Source: CAXMRP01 sp965216515 | GTDB taxonomy: Bacteria > Pseudomonadota > Alphaproteobacteria > Rhizobiales > Afifellaceae | DNA length: 64,000 bases | Reading direction: 5' to 3' | Assembly: GCA_965216515.1 (NCBI GenBank) | Contig: OZ244173.1 | Coordinates: 1,550,001 to 1,614,000, forward strand | Shown: positions 1 through 8,170 of the stretch, piece after piece | Layout of the letters: the number at the start of each line of letters is the position of its first letter | How positions within the stretch are numbered: position 1 is the first letter of the stretch | Notes under the pieces: generated by a model | The model's database searches: none | What the model was told of the DNA's origin: nothing | The model's input: only the letters and a program-made list of their open reading frames with translations | Made by a program: the position numbers and the translations under genes

Positions 1-335
1 TGGATGGCGACGGCTTCCTTGCCTATGTGGAACAGGTGCTTGTCCCCGAACTTGAGCCGGACGACGTGGTGGTAATGGACAATCTGCCGGCCCACAAAGT
101 CGCCGGCGTCCGCACCGCCATCGAAGCGGCCAGGGCGAGGCTGCTCTATCTGCCGCCCTATTCGCCCGACTTCAATCCCATCGAAATGGCCTTCTCCAAG
201 CTCAAGGCCCATTTGCGAAAGGCCGCAGCACGCACGGTCGATGATTTGTGGGACGCCATTGCCGAAAGTCTCGATCTGTTCACACCGGAAGAATGCGCCA
301 ACTACTTCATCAGCGCCGGATATGAACCAAACTGA
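1..335 (+). CDS. IS630-family transposase, C-terminal part (5' end outside window)
   Basis: The reading frame is open from the first bases of the window, so the gene starts further left. The visible part is the end of a DDE (RNase H-fold) transposase of the IS630/Tc1-mariner group. The segment VVVMDNLPAHK carries the second catalytic Asp, and YSPDFNPIEMAFSKLK carries the closing NPIE glutamate typical of IS630. The protein ends at the TGA at 333-335, and the insertion sequence probably ends within the next few tens of bases. IS630 elements insert at TA, and a ctag lies near 348-351, but I cannot confirm the terminal inverted repeat because the left end is missing. It lies immediately left of an accessory region and may have disrupted the left end of the island described below. 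Confidence 0.9.
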   Translation, partial: DGDGFLAYVEQVLVPELEPDDVVVMDNLPAHKVAGVRTAIEAARARLLYLPPYSPDFNPIEMAFSKLKAHLRKAAARTVDDLWDAIAESLDLFTPEECANYFISAGYEPN

Positions 336-431
336 TCGGAAAAGGCTCTAGCCTTACCCATTTGGAACAGGAGACGTAGATTTTTCAGCACATCGAGTCG
401 CATGGAAGCAGTTTCCTAAAAGACTCGATGG

Positions 432-1082
432 TCAATCCTTTACTACTACCGGAAGATATTCGCGAATATCGCAATCCCTTAAGTCATCAGCGTTAGTCTG
501 AGTCATAAGTTGTTGAATATTGTTGAAAATAATCTCGCGGCTTATCTTCTGTTGTTCGGGTGACATGCCAGGCTTCGAATTTGTAATGTCGGCATGAGAT
601 GGACGACGAAAACCATTGTTTCCGTCTGAGTCAAGCGGTGTATCAAGAACGCACATCGGCGTAATTTCCTTAGCGCAATTCCGGACGGCTTTAGCGGGAA
701 AGTCGACAACACCAAGGATACCGCCATAGTCACCTTCCTTCTCTGAGCGGTTCTTATACAGTATTTGGGCAGCCAGCTTGATCTCGTCTCGGCTAGCATG
801 CGCTAGCCGATAGACGGACAAACCGGTTTTATAGGCCTTCTTCAAGTGCACTGGTTTGAATGGCCTTCTGTTCACAAATGAAGGGCGATCTTTTATATCC
901 AGGTCGACACGAGAGGTAAGGAATAAGCGAAGGAGCTCATCATCGGAGATGGGTCCGTGACCGCCGGCAACAGTAGCCGCAGACTCACAGCCACATTCAG
1001 GCGCTTTTTCCGCGAGTTCCTCCACATCCAACTTGCCACCACAGAACTCGTCGAGGAGCTTTCGTTTTTCCTCCGCCGTCAT
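432..1082 (-). CDS. Hypothetical protein, third gene of an accessory operon
   Basis: A 216-residue protein of no family I recognise. It starts with a charged helix-like segment (MTAEEKRKLLDEF) and has a Cys pair (PECGCE, near residue 30). It has no signal peptide or membrane segment, so it is probably cytosolic. It lies 9 bp downstream of the 1092-1730 gene on the same strand, so the three genes from 2533 down to 432 look like one transcript. Base composition is visibly less GC-rich than the phage and metabolic genes around it, suggesting transferred cargo. No function can be assigned. Confidence 0.65.
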   Translation of the reverse strand: MTAEEKRKLLDEFCGGKLDVEELAEKAPECGCESAATVAGGHGPISDDELLRLFLTSRVDLDIKDRPSFVNRRPFKPVHLKKAYKTGLSVYRLAHASRDEIKLAAQILYKNRSEKEGDYGGILGVVDFPAKAVRNCAKEITPMCVLDTPLDSDGNNGFRRPSHADITNSKPGMSPEQQKISREIIFNNIQQLMTQTNADDLRDCDIREYLPVVVKD

Positions 1083-1091
1083 AGCTCGCGG

Positions 1092-1730
1092 TCAAATCAA
1101 CGCACGCTTCATTGCGGCGAGAGCCGTCAGAATTTCCGATTGTGATGTCGTGTCGAACTCGTTCGAGGCTTTGACAACTGCTCGTTCGATGACCGTAAAA
1201 ATGGCACAGTGATCGCCGATGAACTCGATACCGCCTCGTGTGAAACCACGCTCATCAAACATCTCGAGCACAAGATTTCCATCGAACGCCATGACCGGTT
1301 CAGGATCGGGCAAATCGGTCGACCAACTCTGGATCAAAGCTTTCGCATCTTCGATTACACCATGTTTGGGAGCCATACTTCCAGGCCCATCCCAGCCATC
1401 ATCAAGCTTTTCGAAATCGCGAATTACCGCCAATGTTTCATTGAAGGCAACCTTCTCGTCGAGGATACCTGGATCAGCCACCTCGTCATCAGTACCGACG
1501 AAAGTTGAGTTGCTCCGCATCCAACCGTTTTGTGAAGGGCGAAATGTCTGGTTCGCTCTTTCTGCTCGTCTATCATCATCTCGATCAAGAACATGCGGGC
1601 AATCTGCCAGCGCTGCCTCTAGGTCCTGAGCCGAGGCCAAACTCGCTGTTGGTGCGACAGCAAATCCAGCAGCAGCCATTATATTCTTCAGATATTCGAG
1701 CGAATTGCTACTTGTTCGAGTTCTGATCAT
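1092..1730 (-). CDS. Hypothetical protein, second gene of an accessory operon
   Basis: A 212-residue protein without a family I recognise. The start at 1730 is preferred because its ATG overlaps the TGA of the upstream gene (ATGA), the usual sign of translational coupling. The C-terminal half has a regular alternating pattern (NLVLEMFDERGFTRGGIEF, then HCAIFTVIERAVV) that reads as a small alpha/beta domain. The first 75 residues are Ala- and Arg-rich and may be disordered. There is no signal peptide. The tight coupling to the TIGR04255-like gene suggests the two products work together. The function is unknown. Confidence 0.65.
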   Translation of the reverse strand: MIRTRTSSNSLEYLKNIMAAAGFAVAPTASLASAQDLEAALADCPHVLDRDDDRRAERANQTFRPSQNGWMRSNSTFVGTDDEVADPGILDEKVAFNETLAVIRDFEKLDDGWDGPGSMAPKHGVIEDAKALIQSWSTDLPDPEPVMAFDGNLVLEMFDERGFTRGGIEFIGDHCAIFTVIERAVVKASNEFDTTSQSEILTALAAMKRALI

Positions 1731-2533
1731 TGATATTCACTCAAATCGATCCCAATCATAGCGCGATATTTCTTAGTCAGTGTTTCACCGAACAAGACGA
1801 TTGATCGACGATGCATTAATTTAAGAATATCAGGAATTTGATCAACATCCAAAGGTTGTTTCCCGATACGCCTCTCAACGAGTGTATAGATGCCCAAGAC
1901 GCGCTGTATTTCGTCATCTCTTGTCCGATCCAACGCATCAAGATTTCGGTTGATCAGAAGCGGGGAATTCTCGTCGCCTTCGAACCAGCCGATATGAGAA
2001 TGCCACGAATTTTCGCCAGCAAGCGCCTCTTGCGGCACTGAATCGTCGAACCTCTCCAACAGCTCAGTGATATCAGCCTTATCTGGTGAACCATCAAACC
2101 GAAAAACATCCCAGTATTCGAGCCTGACAGAGTTAAATTCGATTGCTTCGGATGCTTTTCGAAGCGCCGGGAGGACTACGGTATCGAGACGCCCCATGAG
2201 GTTTTCCCAGCGGCCGTATACCGTCGTTACGTAGCCGAAAGCCGTATCTCGAAATCCAACTTCCTCAGCAACTTTTTCGTCGACATGGCGCTGTAAAACC
2301 ACTCCCTTTTTGGTCGGTTCATGAGTGGTCCGTGTCGCGTCCGGCCGGATCTCTATTTTAGTCATTCCGCTTTCGGCCGGCGTAACCGAATTGTAGCCAT
2401 AATCCTTTGCGTGCTCGACAACATCGAGTGTCGCACTGGACAACAATTTCGACGGCAGCGGCTCTTTGAACTGGAACATAACCCTTACGCGCTCGATCGC
2501 GTGGGCCTCGTGCATCGGCTTCCAAGTCATCAC
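1727..2533 (-). CDS. TIGR04255-like protein, first gene of an accessory operon
   Basis: A 268-residue soluble protein resembling the sporadically distributed TIGR04255 family (about 250 residues, unknown role, usually in accessory regions with a small partner gene). What I recognise is the family's general plan: an N-terminal strand-rich segment (AIERVRVMFQF), a central SVRLEYWDVF segment, and a C-terminal helical HRRSIVLFGETLT segment leading to the end. The start is GTG at 2533 or ATG at 2530; an AAAGGAC sequence lies upstream. The gene heads a three-gene unit ending at 432. The family match is from memory of motifs, not from a search. Confidence 0.6.
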   Translation of the reverse strand: MMTWKPMHEAHAIERVRVMFQFKEPLPSKLLSSATLDVVEHAKDYGYNSVTPAESGMTKIEIRPDATRTTHEPTKKGVVLQRHVDEKVAEEVGFRDTAFGYVTTVYGRWENLMGRLDTVVLPALRKASEAIEFNSVRLEYWDVFRFDGSPDKADITELLERFDDSVPQEALAGENSWHSHIGWFEGDENSPLLINRNLDALDRTRDDEIQRVLGIYTLVERRIGKQPLDVDQIPDILKLMHRRSIVLFGETLTKKYRAMIGIDLSEYQ

Positions 2534-2746
2534 ATCATCTGCTTTGTCCTTTACGAAATATGATTGGTCGGAGCTGTTAATACAACAGCAAAGCGAATTC
2601 TACTGCACTGGGCCTGACTTAAAATTAACGCGCATCATCTGTCACATGCATCACCATCAGAACAGCAAGGTAAAGAAGATCCCCAGCGTCCCCACCTGCT
2701 CGATCAGCTCCGGATTAAAAACATCTGCGCAATGATTCGTTCGGCT

Positions 2747-4342
2747 TCAGACAAACAGAACCCCCTCAGATCGTTCCACAGTCTCGTAAACCGAGATTCC
2801 AGCCTCACCTGCCGCCGCCCGGGCAACCGCCATGGCGGCCGCCACGGCGCCGTCGATCCGATCGGTCGACTTGCCCTTGTGGAACGAGATGTTTCCCGCC
2901 TCGTCCCGCTTGATGGCGATATTGGAAAAATGCCAGCGCAGCACCGGATGGCCGCCATGCTGAAATCGCTTGCCGAGAATGGCCCGCTCCAGTTCCTTGA
3001 TCGCCGGCCCCATCGTCGCCCAGCCCTGGCGAAATGATGCGACCGGGTAGCCGTCTTCGCCCAGTCGCGTCATCGTCTGTTGCGCCAGGTGAGGATCGAA
3101 GGCGATCTCCTGAACCGGGTAATCCTCGCAGAGCTGGCGGATCCGGTCCTCGACAAAGGCATAGTCGACCACGTCGCCGGGTGTCGGCGTGATCAGCCCC
3201 TCTTCGGCCCAGCGCGGATAGGGCACGCCGTCGCGGTCCGCCCGCTTCATGAGGTTCTCGGCCGGACAGAAGAACCAGGGGCGGACAATATAGCCCTCAT
3301 CGGCGCGCCAGGCGGCGACAATGGCGGTCAGGTCCTGATTGGAGGAAAGATCGACACCGAGCCAGCACGGCGCCCCTGAGAGCGTCTCCAGGTCGATCGG
3401 CGCGCCGCCGAGATCGTAGACGCCCATGTCGACGAACGGATCGGTGCTGTGATCAAGCCAGACATTCAGGTGAAGTTGTTTGAAGGCTTCCCGGTCTGCC
3501 GGCCTGGTCTCGGCTTCCCGCGCCAGCTGGCGGAGCCCGTCGATATCGGGAAAGCCATGTTGAAGGCCCGGATTGACCTCATGCCAGAGTTCTTCATCGC
3601 GCCAGTCGCAATCGCGGGGCGCCTCGAACAGGATGGGCAGCCAGGACGGATCCTCGACCTCACCCGCCGCGACCATCTTGGCATAGTCGTAGAGATCCCA
3701 GGCGAGATTGTCCTGGCCGCGACCCGCGGTCGTGGTGATCAGCAGCAGGGACCCTGGCGTCTTTGTGAGCCCGGTTCGCAGCACATCCCACAGATCCCGT
3801 TTTGGCCAGGCGTGCAGTTCATCAGCCAGCAGGAATGTCGGCGTGCGCCCATGCTGGGTCCCCGCATCCGACGATATCGCCTCGAACACGGTTGCCGTGC
3901 GGCGGACCTTCAGGCGATTTCGGTAATCCATAAACTGAATGTGCCTGGTCGCCGAAGGCACCATATCGAGGATTCCGACCGCTTCCTCATAGGCGATGCG
4001 GGCCTGTTTCCGGTCGGCAGCCGCGGTGATGACCTGACCGCCTCGAAGGGATTGCGGGCCGACCGTGTGAAGCAGCGCCAGGCCGGCGCCGAGCGTCGTC
4101 TTGCGATTGCCCCGCGGCAGCATCAGGAAAACGGTCTTCACCTGCCGGCGGCCATTGTCATCGACCGGTCCGTAGATCCGGCGGACGATCCGCTCCATGA
4201 AAGGTGAGAGCTCAAACTGGCGATCTTCGGCGGCGCTTTTCGGGTGCCGCATGAGGCGCAGAAAGTCGACCGCCTTCTGACCGGCGCCAGTCGGATCCGG
4301 GATGTCGGAGCCGTCATTCAGCCATGAAGGCGAACAGGTCAT
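2747..4342 (-). CDS. terL: Phage terminase large subunit
   Basis: A 531-residue packaging motor protein that cuts concatemeric DNA and pumps it into the procapsid. The N-terminal ATPase has a variant Walker A (LPRGNRKT, residues 75-82) and a Walker B (FLLADE, 170-175) followed by a TTTAG coupling segment. The C-terminal half is the RNase H-like nuclease, with acidic patches such as WLGVDLSSNQD and EIAFDPH. The length is normal for HK97/P27-type terminases. The gene overlaps the small-subunit gene by 29 bp and is the last gene of the cassette. No tail genes follow before the unrelated accessory operon. Confidence 0.95.
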   Translation of the reverse strand: MTCSPSWLNDGSDIPDPTGAGQKAVDFLRLMRHPKSAAEDRQFELSPFMERIVRRIYGPVDDNGRRQVKTVFLMLPRGNRKTTLGAGLALLHTVGPQSLRGGQVITAAADRKQARIAYEEAVGILDMVPSATRHIQFMDYRNRLKVRRTATVFEAISSDAGTQHGRTPTFLLADELHAWPKRDLWDVLRTGLTKTPGSLLLITTTAGRGQDNLAWDLYDYAKMVAAGEVEDPSWLPILFEAPRDCDWRDEELWHEVNPGLQHGFPDIDGLRQLAREAETRPADREAFKQLHLNVWLDHSTDPFVDMGVYDLGGAPIDLETLSGAPCWLGVDLSSNQDLTAIVAAWRADEGYIVRPWFFCPAENLMKRADRDGVPYPRWAEEGLITPTPGDVVDYAFVEDRIRQLCEDYPVQEIAFDPHLAQQTMTRLGEDGYPVASFRQGWATMGPAIKELERAILGKRFQHGGHPVLRWHFSNIAIKRDEAGNISFHKGKSTDRIDGAVAAAMAVARAAAGEAGISVYETVERSEGVLFV

Positions 4343-4721
4343 CGGTCTCGCTTTCCCTGGACATGCCGGATCGATCGCGGCTGGTCGGCGTCAGCCCGAG
4401 TTCTGCAGCCAACTGGCGCGCCTGGTTTATGGCGGCCGATTGCAGGCGGGCGGCGGGATGCATCTTCGGGATGCCGTCGATCTCGATGACGGCGCTGCTT
4501 TCCTTCAAGAGCCGCTCGGCCTCACGGGCACGGCCGACGGCCACGCAATAGTGCTCCAGCGTCGCCAGATCGGCGGCGGTAACCGCCTTGCGGCTCTGCA
4601 GGATCGGATAGACCCGGTTCCATTCCGCCTGGGCGTCCTCTGACAGCCAGTCCGGCGGCTCGGGGATCGCAGCGACATAATCGTCGTCGACCGGCTTCAG
4701 TTCGGGTTTCCGGCCGCGCAT
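4314..4721 (-). CDS. terS: Phage terminase small subunit, P27 family
   Basis: A 135-residue protein that selects DNA for packaging. The typical P27-type sequence is visible: MRGRKPELKPVDDD at the start, PPDWLSEDAQAEWNRVYP in the first third, a helical oligomerisation stretch (LATLEHYCVAVGRAREAE), and LGLTPTSRDR near the end. Its start codon overlaps the stop of the connector gene at 4721, and its end overlaps the large-subunit start, so the three genes are coupled. Confidence 0.92.
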   Translation of the reverse strand: MRGRKPELKPVDDDYVAAIPEPPDWLSEDAQAEWNRVYPILQSRKAVTAADLATLEHYCVAVGRAREAERLLKESSAVIEIDGIPKMHPAARLQSAAINQARQLAAELGLTPTSRDRSGMSRESETDDLFAFMAE

Positions 4722-5311
4722 CAGAACGCCCTCACCCGGAAATTCGCCAGATGATCCTCCACACCGAGCGGCAGTTCCTTGACGAAGCCGGTCGCGGAAA
4801 TAACCGCCTCGCGGTGTTCATACAAATGCGCCACAATCATCTTGATGGCGGTACGGATTGGTTCGGGAACATCGAGCGGATCGTCGCCATAGCCGGCCAC
4901 GAAGGTGACAGTCACGGCTTCCGGAACATCCCGCGTCGATGGCCAGGCATTGCCCCAGGACGGAACAATCGACGCCGGCCCGGATCCGCCGGCACCGACA
5001 AGCGTGTAGTTGGCGGCATCCAGCGTCTGCGCGACGCCATTTTCATCGACATAGGCGATCGATGTGACCGACTGGCAGGGCGGCAGGGGCAGACTGATTT
5101 CTGCAGGGAAGCGGCCAAGGGAAAGCGCCCAGGTCTGGCTGATCAGGGCGCGGCTGAGTTCGCCGTCCCGGCCGTCCAGTTTCCTGCTGGCGCTGGTGAT
5201 CAGCGATGCGATCAGTTCATCCTCATCGCTATGGTCGACCCTGAGGTGTTGCTTTGCCTGGTCCAGCGAAACCGGTTCCGACGAGGAACCGGTTACCAGT
5301 GTCAATGTCAT
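4721..5311 (-). CDS. Phage head-tail connector protein (gp6-like)
   Basis: A 196-residue protein of the HK97 gp6-like / phiE125 gp8 type that forms the adaptor ring under the portal. Diagnostic segments are PVSLDQAKQHLRVDHSDED at the N-terminus (helical, usual in this family), a central LPLPPCQSVTSIAYVDENG strand region and AIKMIVAHLYEHREAV near the C-terminus. It lies between the HNH gene and the small terminase. It is the only connector gene visible and would be the surface where a tail attaches. Confidence 0.88.
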   Translation of the reverse strand: MTLTLVTGSSSEPVSLDQAKQHLRVDHSDEDELIASLITSASRKLDGRDGELSRALISQTWALSLGRFPAEISLPLPPCQSVTSIAYVDENGVAQTLDAANYTLVGAGGSGPASIVPSWGNAWPSTRDVPEAVTVTFVAGYGDDPLDVPEPIRTAIKMIVAHLYEHREAVISATGFVKELPLGVEDHLANFRVRAF

Positions 5312-5350
5312 CGCCTAAGTCCTTGCCACAGAATAAAAACCCAATTCGCC

Positions 5351-5764
5351 TCAATATTGCGCGTGCCTACCCCCGCCGGTCCTGCCGTGCCGGGCAAAAC
5401 TCGAAGCCCCCCTCCCCCTTTCCTGTCGCTGCTTGCAGCTGGAATGGTGATGGCGGCAGAGCGGTTGCCAGTTTGATCGGTCCCAGAAGATGTCAGTGTC
5501 ACCGCGATGTGGGCGGATGTGATCAACCACCGTCGCCGGTGTCCGCATGCCCATCTCAGCACACATGACACAATCCGGATTGGCGGCAAGGAAGTCGCGC
5601 CGGGCGCACTCCCAGCGCCTGTCATAGCCGCGTTCGCGGGCGTTTGGCCTTGCCTTGTCGGCCCGTGCCTTGCGCGCCGCGATGCGATCACGTTTACACG
5701 GGCAGACGCTGCCGCTGGGCACGCGGTTTCCGCAGTCACAGATCGTTGGCGCTTTGGTTGGCAT
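5351..5764 (-). CDS. HNH endonuclease (phage packaging-associated)
   Basis: About 137 residues from the ATG at 5764, preferred over a longer frame because GGAG lies just upstream and the longer frame would run into the neighbouring gene. The protein begins with a small Cys cluster (CDCGNRVPSGSVCPC), then a basic stretch, then the HNH fold: CVMCAEMG, ATVVDHIRPHRGD and WQPLCRHHHSSC. The paired CxxC and the DH/HH pattern give the zinc and catalytic sites. HNH nucleases beside terminases are known to help cohesive-end cleavage, and that role fits here. Confidence 0.88.
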   Translation of the reverse strand: MPTKAPTICDCGNRVPSGSVCPCKRDRIAARKARADKARPNARERGYDRRWECARRDFLAANPDCVMCAEMGMRTPATVVDHIRPHRGDTDIFWDRSNWQPLCRHHHSSCKQRQERGRGASSFARHGRTGGGRHAQY

Positions 5765-5909
5765 CGCTGCTCCTGTTTTTTTGTGGCCTTGCCGGATGGC
5801 CCGACATGGATCCTGAGTCGATGCGCACCGACTCAGGACTGGGCACCAAGGCATCCGGCTTCCGTTTTCCGAGCGGCCACAACCCGTCACGTGAGGTGCC
5901 CAGGACCTG

Positions 5910-6335
5910 CTAGACCGGCGGATTGGCGGTCGGACGATCGAGCGGCCGGCCAAGAATGGCCACCGCCGCAAGCGGCGCATTGCCGGTGTTGTTCGCCGGC
6001 GTGATAGTCATCCGCAGATAGCGCTTGTGCCCCTTGTAACCGAGCTTGCGGCTTTCATCGTCGTCGGCGAAGGTGAAGCCCGCCAGCGCCTCGGTACCGA
6101 TCAGGTCGGCGTCGGCCACCGCGTTCTCTTCGCCACCGAATGCGCCCGTTTCGCTTTCCTCAAGCAGCACCGCAAAGGTCGCATCGGCGTCGGCCAGCGT
6201 GCCGGTGATGATAGCAAAGGCGACCGCCTCATATCCCAGCCGGTCAATCACCGGACCGACCTGGGCAGTGTTGTCAGCCACCACCGCCGGCAGGATCGCC
6301 GGCAGCGGATGGATGTTGTTCATCAGATCTCGCAT
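5910..6335 (-). CDS. Phage structural protein of unknown role (between capsid and HNH genes)
   Basis: A 141-residue protein of the kind often found just after the major capsid gene in HK97-type phages of Alphaproteobacteria. It begins with MRDLMNNIHPLPAILPAV, has an Ala/Asp-rich centre and a conserved-looking YKGHKRYLRMTITPANNTG strand near the end. It may be a capsid decoration or stabilisation protein. That is inference from position and pattern only. There is no signal peptide or membrane segment. Confidence 0.65.
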   Translation of the reverse strand: MRDLMNNIHPLPAILPAVVADNTAQVGPVIDRLGYEAVAFAIITGTLADADATFAVLLEESETGAFGGEENAVADADLIGTEALAGFTFADDDESRKLGYKGHKRYLRMTITPANNTGNAPLAAVAILGRPLDRPTANPPV

Positions 6336-6357
6336 CGAATTCTCCGTTGTCAGATCC

Positions 6358-6386
6358 GGAAAATGTTCCCCATCGGAACCTTTTCC
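6358..6386 (-). terminator. Hairpin between capsid gene and downstream structural gene
   Basis: An inverted repeat (GGAAAATGTTCC / GGAACCTTTTCC, one mismatch, 5-base loop) lies in the short gap after the capsid stop codon. It has no U-tract, so it is more likely a partial terminator or mRNA-stabilising stem that sets capsid expression above that of the downstream genes. Confidence 0.4.
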
Positions 6387-6399
6387 GTGCGTCTCAGTC

Positions 6400-7578
6400 T
6401 CAGGTGGCGATCTTCAGCTTCTTCAGCGCTTCACCCTTCACCACATCGCCACCAACGCGGCGCCGGGCATGGAAGCGGGTCAGTCCGGAAGTGGCCTGTG
6501 AATACGGGTCACGCAGCACCGACAGCATCACGCGGTCATAGATCCGGTAACCGGATCCAAAATCGCCAAAGGCGATCGGGAAGGCGTTCGCCGCGATGTC
6601 CGGCATGTCCGGCGCATCGATCACCGGCCGCCCCAGAAGCGTCGGCGGATTGCCCTCCGAAAGCGGCTCGGCCCACAGATACTGGCCATTTGAGTCCTTC
6701 AGCTTCCGGACAGAACCGATGGTGGTGGAGTTCATCATGAACGAACCCCGTTGCCGGTAGGCTGCCGGGAGCGAATGAACCAGGTCGATGATCCCGTCGG
6801 ACTGCAGGGCCGACGCATGCCCGTTGTTCACCGACCCGACATCGCCATGCACCATGAAGCCACGCGGCTTCTTCAGGCCGTCGCCGTTGACAAAGGCGAC
6901 ACCCTCGAGCCGGCCGAATTCCTCGGCAAAATCCATGGCAAGTTCGGCGGCGATATCGAGCACCGCGTCTTCGAGCATCTTGTTGGAGACGTCGACATAG
7001 CAAGCCGCCTCGTGGATCGGGATCTCCACCTGGCCATAGGTCGGCTCGGTTTCCGGCCGGGTCTCCGTTTCCCCGACCCAGGACGCCGTAATCGTGCCGG
7101 TGCGCTTGGGCAGGATCACCGACGATGACGAGGCCGCGCCGACGCGGGCCGCCTGGCGGACCGGTGAGAACTCGACCAGGTTCCGCTGCAGTTCGGCGAT
7201 AAACTGGTCCGGCGCCAGATAACCGCCGGCCGTATCATCAGCGACCTGCAGGGCGCGGACCTCATCGGCGCCGAGCGCCTCGCGGCCATGGCGAATGAGG
7301 CCGGTGAAGGCGCGCTGCTCGAGTTCGGCCGCTTCGTCGGTGTTTTCGCCGCTGCCGCCAGGCCGCTGCGACCGGGTTTCGATCTCATCGAGCCGCCCGG
7401 TGATCTCGCCCAGCCGTGTTTCGATCGTCTCTTCGGTGCGGGACTGGAAGTCGGCAACCGACGTCCGCAGTTCCTCCACCGCTTCGGTTGCCGCAACAAG
7501 CGGATCGTCGGTGCCGTCATCGTCGCGGGTCTCGATCGGGACCGCGCTCCGGGTTTCGATGGGGTTGATGTGTTTCAT
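6400..7578 (-). CDS. Phage major capsid protein, HK97 fold
   Basis: 392 residues from the ATG at 7578, which has an AGAGGAAA ribosome site. A longer frame to 7650 exists but would overlap the protease gene. The N-terminal 100 or so residues are a charged, coiled-coil-like scaffolding (delta) domain (VEELRTSVADFQSRTEET). This is followed by the HK97 capsid domain: GGYLAPDQFIAELQRNLVEF, PVRQAARVGAASSSSVILP, ASWVGETETRPETEPTYGQV and PTLLGRPVIDAPDMPDIA. The delta domain would be removed by the adjacent prohead protease. Confidence 0.95.
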   Translation of the reverse strand: MKHINPIETRSAVPIETRDDDGTDDPLVAATEAVEELRTSVADFQSRTEETIETRLGEITGRLDEIETRSQRPGGSGENTDEAAELEQRAFTGLIRHGREALGADEVRALQVADDTAGGYLAPDQFIAELQRNLVEFSPVRQAARVGAASSSSVILPKRTGTITASWVGETETRPETEPTYGQVEIPIHEAACYVDVSNKMLEDAVLDIAAELAMDFAEEFGRLEGVAFVNGDGLKKPRGFMVHGDVGSVNNGHASALQSDGIIDLVHSLPAAYRQRGSFMMNSTTIGSVRKLKDSNGQYLWAEPLSEGNPPTLLGRPVIDAPDMPDIAANAFPIAFGDFGSGYRIYDRVMLSVLRDPYSQATSGLTRFHARRRVGGDVVKGEALKKLKIAT

Positions 7579-7579
7579 C

Positions 7580-8170
7580 TCAGTTTCCTCTGGAAAGCGA
7601 GCCCGCGGCCTTTCGGACCGCTGCAACAAAGGCCGCGGCGCTCGCATCAACGCGGCCGTGATTACGCACTTTTGTCACCCGTGCCTTTGAGGCAGCGGGC
7701 AGACTGACAAGGGAAATTTCGATCAGTTCCACATCGGTCAGGACGCGGACACCGTTCGGCCCGCGCTCCGATCCCCGGGCGCGGAAGCCGATGGACAGGC
7801 CGTTGAGCGCTCCCGCCTTCAAGAGCGCATGGGCTTCCAGCCCGCGGGCGGTCTCAAGCACCAGCTGGCCATCCACCTTCAGGCCCTTTTCGTCTTCTGT
7901 GATGGCCGACCACACGCCGATCGGTTCGGCGGGATCGTGCATCCAGAACAGCCCCGGCCGCGTCTTGCGCCGGGCATGCTCGCGCAGCGTCTTTCGGAAG
8001 GCGCCGCGCTTCAGGATCTCGCCAAACGAATTCGGCTCGTCGAAGATCGCCGCATAGCCGGAGAACCGGCCTTCATCACCGGGCGCGAACCGGACCTCGA
8101 AATCGAGTGTTTCGGTTTCGGGCCTGCTTTTGCGTTCACGCGTCATCAGCGTCCCCATTGTCGTCATCAT
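7580..8170 (-). CDS. HK97-family prohead protease
   Basis: A serine protease that matures the prohead by cutting capsid delta domains. The protein (up to 196 residues; alternative ATG at 8146) shows the family pattern: FSGYAAIFDEPNSFGEILKRG, then GLFWMHDPAEPIGVW with the catalytic-type His, then ALNGLSIGFRARG with the catalytic-type Ser, then LIEISLVSLPA. The start overlaps the end of the portal gene by up to 35 bp, and its stop lies 2 bp from the capsid start, so portal, protease and capsid form one translated block. Confidence 0.93.
   Translation of the reverse strand: MMTTMGTLMTRERKSRPETETLDFEVRFAPGDEGRFSGYAAIFDEPNSFGEILKRGAFRKTLREHARRKTRPGLFWMHDPAEPIGVWSAITEDEKGLKVDGQLVLETARGLEAHALLKAGALNGLSIGFRARGSERGPNGVRVLTDVELIEISLVSLPAASKARVTKVRNHGRVDASAAAFVAAVRKAAGSLSRGN

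Noticed and set aside
5507..6740. Plus-strand open frames across the phage region
   Set aside because: They are antisense to phage genes recognised by family motifs and have no ribosome sites or family resemblance.
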